Notes under the pieces: generated by a model | What the model saw: the letters and a program-made list of their open reading frames with translations, nothing else | Told to the model about the DNA's origin: nothing | Database searches by the model: none | Shown: positions 49,701 through 54,390 of the stretch, in pieces | Layout of the letters: each line of letters begins with the position of its first letter | How positions within the stretch are numbered: the stretch's first letter is position 1 | Assembly (NCBI GenBank): GCA_016929775.1 | Contig: JAFGIE010000059.1 | Location: 1-54,390, forward strand | Origin: Anaerolineae bacterium | GTDB lineage: Bacteria > Chloroflexota > Anaerolineae > JAFGEY01 | Direction: 5' to 3' | DNA: 54,390 bases | Position numbers and translations under genes: made by a program

Positions 49701-52700
49701 AGCAACAGCGCGCCGTTCTCGCTCAGCGCCTGCAGCGGCACGTCAGCCAGCGGCGCGCCGCCAAGGCCAGTCACCTGTCCGCTCACCATCCCCGCCTCGT
49801 GTAGGGCGACCGTGCGCGCGAGGGACTCGCCGGGACTGAGCGAGAGCGTCTCGGTGACGGCCCAGCGCCCCTCCATGTCCACGCTCAGCACGTACGTCCC
49901 CGCCGGTAGGTCGGCGAGCATGGCGTGCCCGTCGGGAGCGCTGAGCTGATATGCCGCCAGCGCGCCGGACGCGCTCTCGACCAGCTGGGCGGATGCCCCC
50001 TCGAGCGGCTGCGCGCTGACCGCGTCGAGCACAGTCACGTCGATCGTTGCGCCATCGTCCAGCTCGAGGTCGTGCGCCATCTCGGTGATGCCGGCGGGCA
50101 TGGTCCATTGCTCCGGGCCGAACAAGCCATACCCGTCGGCGATTGCCCACAGGGTGTAGGCGCCCGGGGCGAGCTGGCCCACCGCGTAGCGTCCCTCGGC
50201 GTCTGTCTCTCCGCTGAAGGGCCGTCTCCATCGATCCTCCAACAGCACCCTGGCTCCCGCGACCGGCGTGCCGTCGTCGGCGCGGGTCACCTGTCCCGCC
50301 AGCGTGATTGCTGGGTCCAGCGCAAAGTCAACGCCCTCCTGGGTCAGCCCCACAGCCACCTCCTGGGCTGGGCGCAGAATTGAGCCCCAATCTCCGCCGC
50401 CAGCGGTGACCGTGTACACGTCGGAGGGCAGCCCATCGATCCGGTAGTAGCCGTCGGCATCCGATGCAGCCGTGTAGGTTTGACCAGCCTCGCTGGTTGC
50501 TTGCACCGGCGCCTCTGCCAGCGGCTCGCCGCTGGTGTGCAGGGCGATCCTGCCCCCGAGGCTGCCGGCAGCGGCGGCAATCACCGATAGACTGGTCAGG
50601 CTGCCCGTGCCCGGGACGTGGACCGTCAGGGGCGCCACGACCGAGTAGCCAGGCACCGATACCGTGTAGGCGCCAGGCGCCACCTCAAGGTAGAAGGCGC
50701 CATCGCCGGCTGTCTGGGCGTAGCCGCCTTGCGTGCCCGACTCGTCCGACAGCAGCAACCCGACGCCGCCCAGGGGGTGGGAGGTGTCGCTGAGGTAGAG
50801 GGCGCCGCTGACGTTCGTATAGAGCTGGTGATGGATCTCGCGGATCGCGGCGTGGTACACGGCAGCGAGGTCGGCTGCGTTCCCGTCTCTCTGGCGCACC
50901 ACGGCGGCGGCGCGCGCCATGTTGGTCACGTATCCGCCCCACGCGTCCCCACACTGGCTCTTGAACTCGGCCCAGACCGCTGCCCATTCCTCCAGCGGCA
51001 GGTCGTCCAGGAATACGTTCGCCTCGAACGCCGCCCAATCGACCGGGGTAGACGAGTCCGCAGTGTGGTAGGTCAAGTCAAAGTGGACGTTCCCAGTCTG
51101 GTTGGCCTGGGCAGAGAAGATGATCTCGCCCCCTTGCCCGGGCGGCAGGACGCCTGGATGGCCTTGTGCAGCGACGGCGATCAGTCCCAGGTCTTCTGTC
51201 TCGAACTCGTCCGAGTCCTCCAGGCGCAGTTCGGCCTGCCCGCCGCTCGAGAGCGCCATGAGCGGGGCGATCATGTCGGCGTCGCCTCGGTTCTCGTAGC
51301 GGATCGACCCATAAAAGATGCGCCCCACGCGCACTGCGTCCGGCACGGCGACCTCGACGACAAAGAGGGGACCACTGCCCACGGTGACCTCTACCGCATC
51401 GGGCAGCGACACACCCCCTCCGCCAGGCGCGGCGACCTGCACGTCATACAGGCCCGGGGCGGCTCCACTCAGGTCAAAGGTGGCATAGACGGAGGTCGAG
51501 TTCTCCCAGTGCAGCGCCGTCGCCGGGTAGACGGCGCCCCCCTCCGCGATCAGGGCGTAGGTCAGGTCGGTTCCCAGTTGCCCGCCCCGCAGTTGGAGGG
51601 TGACCGGACCCGCATTCCCGACGCGGGTCGGGCTGACCGAGGTCAGCCCAAAGGCCAACGCCTCGGCGCGGATGACAAAGTCAGTTGGCCCGGGCAGTGA
51701 ACGGGCGTACGCCAGGACATAGTGCATCCCCGGCAGCGTGTTCTCGGCGACAGCGGTGGGTGTAGGGCTGTTCCACTCGGTCGACCGGGCATCGTACTGC
51801 TGCAAGGTCGGCATGCCTTCGCATCCTAGGTACAGCTCCAGGGCGCCCCCCGCGCCGTCCAGGCTGACCATGACGTCCTGGTTGGCAGCCGGCGCGAACT
51901 TGAACCAGTGCACCTCGCCCACCGCACCGAACTGCCCCAGCAGCGCGTCTCCGTCGATCACCAGCTCAGGCAAGTCGAGTGCGACCCGCATCGCCGAAGC
52001 CGATGCGTTGTTGGCGGTGTTCTGTCCCTCAAAGACCTCGCCACGCACGTTGGTCGTCACCTGCCAGTAATAGTTCCCCACCGTGCCGCCCGGCACCCGC
52101 ACTGCTGCGCTGAACGTGCGGCGCTCGCCGCCGGCGAGGGTCGTGCCTTCGCCTACCAGCGTCTCTCCTGCCGGAATGGTCGTCTGGCCGTTGCTCAGGG
52201 CGATGCGGTCGTGCCAGGGCCCGATGGCAATGCCCGGACGGAGGTTGGTCACCGTCCAGCGCACCGTCGCTATGTCGCCAGCCACAGCGGAGGGCGGTCC
52301 CTGCACTTCGCTTACGACCAGGTCGATGTCTGACTCGGCGGTCTCGACAAACTCGTACGCGCCGATGTCGACGTAGGCGCCGCCGGGGGTAGGTAGGCCC
52401 GTGTTCGGCGTACGTGGGTCGTCGTACCTGGGCGCGCCCATCGCGTCGCTCTCCGGCGCCAGCCCCCCGTCCGCGGCGTCGATCGCCGGGGAGAGATAGC
52501 CCAGCCGGTAGTCTCCCCCCTCCCGGTCCCGGTAGCTCGGGTCCACCGACAGGTTGCCGTTCTGTCCCGTCAGATCGGCTGTGCCCGCATAGTTGCCGCC
52601 GCTGGCGTCGGGGTTCCAGACGTCCGAGTAGCGGATGGTCAAAGCATCGGGTCCATAGTCGCGCAGGATGCCGTTCTCGCTGTTGTGGGTCACCAGCGTG

Positions 52701-54390
52701 TTGGCGGCGTGCAGCGTCCCCCCATGCAGCAGCAGCCCGATGCGGTTGCCGTCGACGGTGCTGTTGATCACGTGCACCGTCGATCCGGGGTGGGCGCTGA
52801 TCCCGCGGTCGGTGTCACGAACGAGGGTATTGGTGACGGTGACGCCGCCGCCCCAGGCGAGGATGCCGGTGTAGAGGGCGGCGTCGAACGCGCTGTTGGC
52901 GACGGTCAGCGTCGCGCTGCCGTCGGTGCGCAGCAGCGCGCCGTTCACCGCATCGGCTCCCGCCCCGTAGCGCACCTGCACGTGGCTCAGGGTCGCTACC
53001 CCGCCGTTGACCTGGATGCGGTACCAGTCGCCGGGCTGTGGCATGGTGCCGTTTCCATCCTGGTTGCTGTCGCCCCCTGCCGCGTCGTCGCGGATCGAGG
53101 TAAAGATGACCGGCTGTGCGAGCGTGCCCTGCGCTACCAGCATCCCGCCCGCGTTGACGATCAGCGCCCGGCCCAAGCCAAGCTTGACGATGGCCCCTGG
53201 TTCGATCGTCAGCGTCGCCCCGCTGGGCACCGTCACGTCGCCGGTGAGGAGGTGAACGTAGGTGCCGTCCCAGGTCGTGCTGCCAGCAAGGGCGCCGGCG
53301 TGGCTGGTGGTCGCATAGCGCACCTCGACGAACGCTGTGGGGGAGTATGCGCCGGTCCCCTGGATCGCGATCCCGTCCCAGTCGCCGGGCATGGGACGGG
53401 TGCGGCTGCCGTCCAGGTTGGTGTCTCCGCCCGCGCTGTCGTCCGACAAGGAGGTGAGCACCGTAGGCGAACCGGCGCTGCCCAGTGCGCCCAACAGGGC
53501 GCCGTTGCCGACCACGATCCCGGTGTCTGGCGCGAACTTGACCACGGCGCCCGCATCGATCGTCAGCGTGACGCCGGAGGCGACGCGCACCTCTCCCTCG
53601 ACTACGTGGACCCGGTCGGCTGCCCACGTCTCGGGCGCGCGGATCCAGCCGCTGTGCCAGGCAATGGCGCCCGAGTTGTTGAGCGTGACGCTGCGCGCCG
53701 CTTCGCCCGCGATCGTCGTCCCGGCGCGAAAAAGGGCGCGCAGCTCATATACGCCGTCTGGGAAGGAGTGGGTGTCCCACGCCAGGCTACCCTCCGCCGG
53801 CAGTGCGGCGCCCAGCGTGTGGGATTGCCCTGCGCCGACCGCCAGCAGGTCCGCCGTCATCGTCGAGGCATCGTCTCCGAAAGCCGCCCAGGCGAGCGTC
53901 GTCGTTCCGTGGGCCAGCGGGGCATCGGGCCCCAGCCAGTTGTACGTACCCAGCCAAGGGTGAAAGAGGACCCCATTGCTGGCGCCAACGCCCTGTCCGG
54001 CGGGATTGAGCGTGGCGTGGTAGGGTCCGCCCGCGTGGCCCCACCAGTTGCCGCGCGCGTCCACGAGCGTTGCCGGGGTCCTGTTGTCCAAGCCAGTCGT
54101 GACGCTGGTGAAGCGGTTGTAGGCCAGATCGGGCTGTGCGTTCCCCTCGACGGTGACGGCAGTGGTCCCAGTGTCGTGGATGCGGCAGTGGCGCACCACC
54201 ACGTCGGAGGAGGCGATCCACAGCCCGCTGTTGTAGACGCTGCCCGCATAGCCCACGTCGCAGTGGCTCAGGCGCACGCGGCTGCCCGGGATGGCATACA
54301 CAAAGCGCCACGCGCCGGGCACAGGCGTCGTCATCTGGGTGGTGAACGTGATCGGCTGCGCGGCGGTCCCCTCGGCGATCAGCGCCGCTC
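46736..54390 (-). CDS. Giant secreted multi-domain protein (5' end outside the window)
   Basis: At least 2,550 residues; the frame is still open at the right edge. Residues are counted here from the Met at 54334. Order: a right-handed beta-helix with GTLAQPVIFTS-type turns (to about 660), a CARDB-like domain (to about 790), a PPC-like sandwich, an IPT/TIG-like domain (to about 1000), a linker, and nine carboxypeptidase-regulatory-like repeats of about 80 residues (1175-1930). A helical segment (about 1935-2180) matching no family I know comes next. After it come a Cys-rich patch at about 2196 (ECC-x3-ECC-x2-ECC spacing), a Pro/Gly hinge, a DUF11-like domain beginning ARDPNEK, an FN3-like domain and the tail FPVYLPLIRR. 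An adhesin or surface-layer role is likely. The signal peptide is not visible. Confidence 0.8.
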   Translation of the reverse strand, partial: AALIAEGTAAQPITFTTQMTTPVPGAWRFVYAIPGSRVRLSHCDVGYAGSVYNSGLWIASSDVVVRHCRIHDTGTTAVTVEGNAQPDLAYNRFTSVTTGLDNRTPATLVDARGNWWGHAGGPYHATLNPAGQGVGASNGVLFHPWLGTYNWLGPDAPLAHGTTTLAWAAFGDDASTMTADLLAVGAGQSHTLGAALPAEGSLAWDTHSFPDGVYELRALFRAGTTIAGEAARSVTLNNSGAIAWHSGWIRAPETWAADRVHVVEGEVRVASGVTLTIDAGAVVKFAPDTGIVVGNGALLGALGSAGSPTVLTSLSDDSAGGDTNLDGSRTRPMPGDWDGIAIQGTGAYSPTAFVEVRYATTSHAGALAGSTTWDGTYVHLLTGDVTVPSGATLTIEPGAIVKLGLGRALIVNAGGMLVAQGTLAQPVIFTSIRDDAAGGDSNQDGNGTMPQPGDWYRIQVNGGVATLSHVQVRYGAGADAVNGALLRTDGSATLTVANSAFDAALYTGILAWGGGVTVTNTLVRDTDRGISAHPGSTVHVINSTVDGNRIGLLLHGGTLHAANTLVTHNSENGILRDYGPDALTIRYSDVWNPDASGGNYAGTADLTGQNGNLSVDPSYRDREGGDYRLGYLSPAIDAADGGLAPESDAMGAPRYDDPRTPNTGLPTPGGAYVDIGAYEFVETAESDIDLVVSEVQGPPSAVAGDIATVRWTVTNLRPGIAIGPWHDRIALSNGQTTIPAGETLVGEGTTLAGGERRTFSAAVRVPGGTVGNYYWQVTTNVRGEVFEGQNTANNASASAMRVALDLPELVIDGDALLGQFGAVGEVHWFKFAPAANQDVMVSLDGAGGALELYLGCEGMPTLQQYDARSTEWNSPTPTAVAENTLPGMHYVLAYARSLPGPTDFVIRAEALAFGLTSVSPTRVGNAGPVTLQLRGGQLGTDLTYALIAEGGAVYPATALHWENSTSVYATFDLSGAAPGLYDVQVAAPGGGGVSLPDAVEVTVGSGPLFVVEVAVPDAVRVGRIFYGSIRYENRGDADMIAPLMALSSGGQAELRLEDSDEFETEDLGLIAVAAQGHPGVLPPGQGGEIIFSAQANQTGNVHFDLTYHTADSSTPVDWAAFEANVFLDDLPLEEWAAVWAEFKSQCGDAWGGYVTNMARAAAVVRQRDGNAADLAAVYHAAIREIHHQLYTNVSGALYLSDTSHPLGGVGLLLSDESGTQGGYAQTAGDGAFYLEVAPGAYTVSVPGYSVVAPLTVHVPGTGSLTSLSVIAAAAGSLGGRIALHTSGEPLAEAPVQATSEAGQTYTAASDADGYYRIDGLPSDVYTVTAGGGDWGSILRPAQEVAVGLTQEGVDFALDPAITLAGQVTRADDGTPVAGARVLLEDRWRRPFSGETDAEGRYAVGQLAPGAYTLWAIADGYGLFGPEQWTMPAGITEMAHDLELDDGATIDVTVLDAVSAQPLEGASAQLVESASGALAAYQLSAPDGHAMLADLPAGTYVLSVDMEGRWAVTETLSLSPGESLARTVALHEAGMVSGQVTGLGGAPLADVPLQALSENGALLLAYSDGAGHYAFAGLPAGQTAISLWGGQALQEVEISAASWQQTVDLALSGVSMTGRVVAEGGAPVDHAAVLLLQEARFVASAPTNTDGQYRFVALRPGSYTLVAGAAAGVSADYPVSVGGDDLALPDIVLGTLSVTGDVQDAAGLPLGGASVTLAPVEEGKGSLLPYLSALSVADTGGFELHGLPAGAYVLHVRLAGYGFYRQEMTLDAPGPLVVGVVLGEGRSISGRVRSAYTGQLLDGAWVAAYDAATTEFVGGAATGTLGSYRIGDLPDGTYDLVVTYASYRQAEALGCIVEGDAPRVDFSLHGQDTLLHGWVVDDAGSAVPGVLVSARNSRGETVAYATASYDGAYRFAELLPGTYALQASAYGFGPAQASGVVLADGQTVEQDLVMAPKAMSTQSWLASVMRAAQEGDVAAQGNLGSWFYALIDYLSQHNPKPTRIAGDGEHEPQIPDAKCFEAYDELGQAHAAKTHKDQTFKNWQDAHKMYNTNIWTSGGVFALQYAQVVADLASLALPETAVASFVAQYGKASYALTQLGPIATSLYLTIRDFPWDFSSGEATLSSLSAFFGTVNNVASGGVTIWNLFKEMKQIDWPGFGVIGAFLDTLSLLQETYNSYQVFVKAADSVPTAQDNYFAAYAEMMRRIRALNAANEACCEPEFECCPPEECCTDECCVGSDCGNDPPPPPPGGGGASGGTNVVGARDPNEKLTIGYGPQGWVAPDADLIYTIYFENVPTATVAAQLVLISDTLDANLDRSSVELLGMGFNQVEVSVPPGLNQFEVWSAVATDPYPVRVHANLDVDTGALTWLLESIDPVTGSTPDDPWAGFLPPNDEQGSGEGHVTFRVKPTPGLTTHATIENWARIVFDVNEPIDTNQTLNTIDADPPTSSVEPLPPSSPTAFTVRWSGADVGAGVAHYDVYVSTDGGAYGRWQSSTTATQALFAGAPGRTYRFYSVATDWVGHRQPTPDDAQASTTTGDAFPVYLPLIRR

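Overview
GC-rich chromosomal DNA (estimated by eye at about 64% GC), most likely from a Chloroflexota bacterium (Anaerolineae-like). The taxonomic guess is inference. It rests on the mix of GC-rich codon use, many GTG/TTG starts, non-cellulosomal cohesin/dockerin proteins, huge secreted beta-sandwich proteins ending in a YLPLI-R/R tail, and a PhoB/PhoR plus duplicated pst arrangement. No tRNA, rRNA, CRISPR array or transposase gene was seen.

Layout. (1) 1-3763, plus strand: a repeat-rich edge, then a membrane-anchored glycoside hydrolase, a MATE exporter and a short-chain dehydrogenase. (2) 3808-8674: a RelA/SpoT homologue that has lost the hydrolase HD dyad, overlapping a PhoB-like regulator and a PhoR-like kinase. 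(3) 8776-13081: phosphate ABC operon 1 (pstS-pstC-pstA-pstB-pstB) whose two ATPases carry complementary motif defects. (4) 13200-19330: phosphate operon 2 (pstS, terminator, pstC-pstA-pstB, arsC, phoU, arsC), preceded by four 11-bp-spaced Pho-box-like repeats. (5) 19364-23046: two solute-binding proteins (one fused to a VWA domain) and a membrane coiled-coil protein. (6) 22979-23863, minus: a chimera of half a metallophosphoesterase and half a glycosyltransferase, behind another Pho-box-like array. (7) 24079-25266: a LiaF-like membrane protein. (8) 25279-34318, minus: four cohesin-plus-dockerin proteins and a clostripain-like protease with a dockerin. (9) 34606-44329, minus: tightly overlapped genes for surface glycan or glycoprotein synthesis (methyltransferase, ABC-2 permease, GT4, GT39-like, GT2), a GIY-YIG protein, two TyrA-like dehydrogenases, an HD protein and a site-2 protease. 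(10) 44427-46610, plus: a GPH-type sugar transporter and an esterase. (11) 46736 to the right edge, minus: the 3' part of a gene for a giant secreted protein of more than 2,500 residues.

How it fits together. Regions 2-5 form a phosphate module: PhoR/PhoB sensing, two Pst transporters under apparently different control, PhoU, and two arsenate reductases that would deal with arsenate entering through Pst. The same 11-bp repeat pattern recurs before the chimeric gene, the clostripain-like gene and the first cohesin-dockerin gene, so phosphate control may extend to the secreted protein cluster. Regions 8 and 11 look like the building of an extracellular surface, and region 9 could make and export glycans for it.
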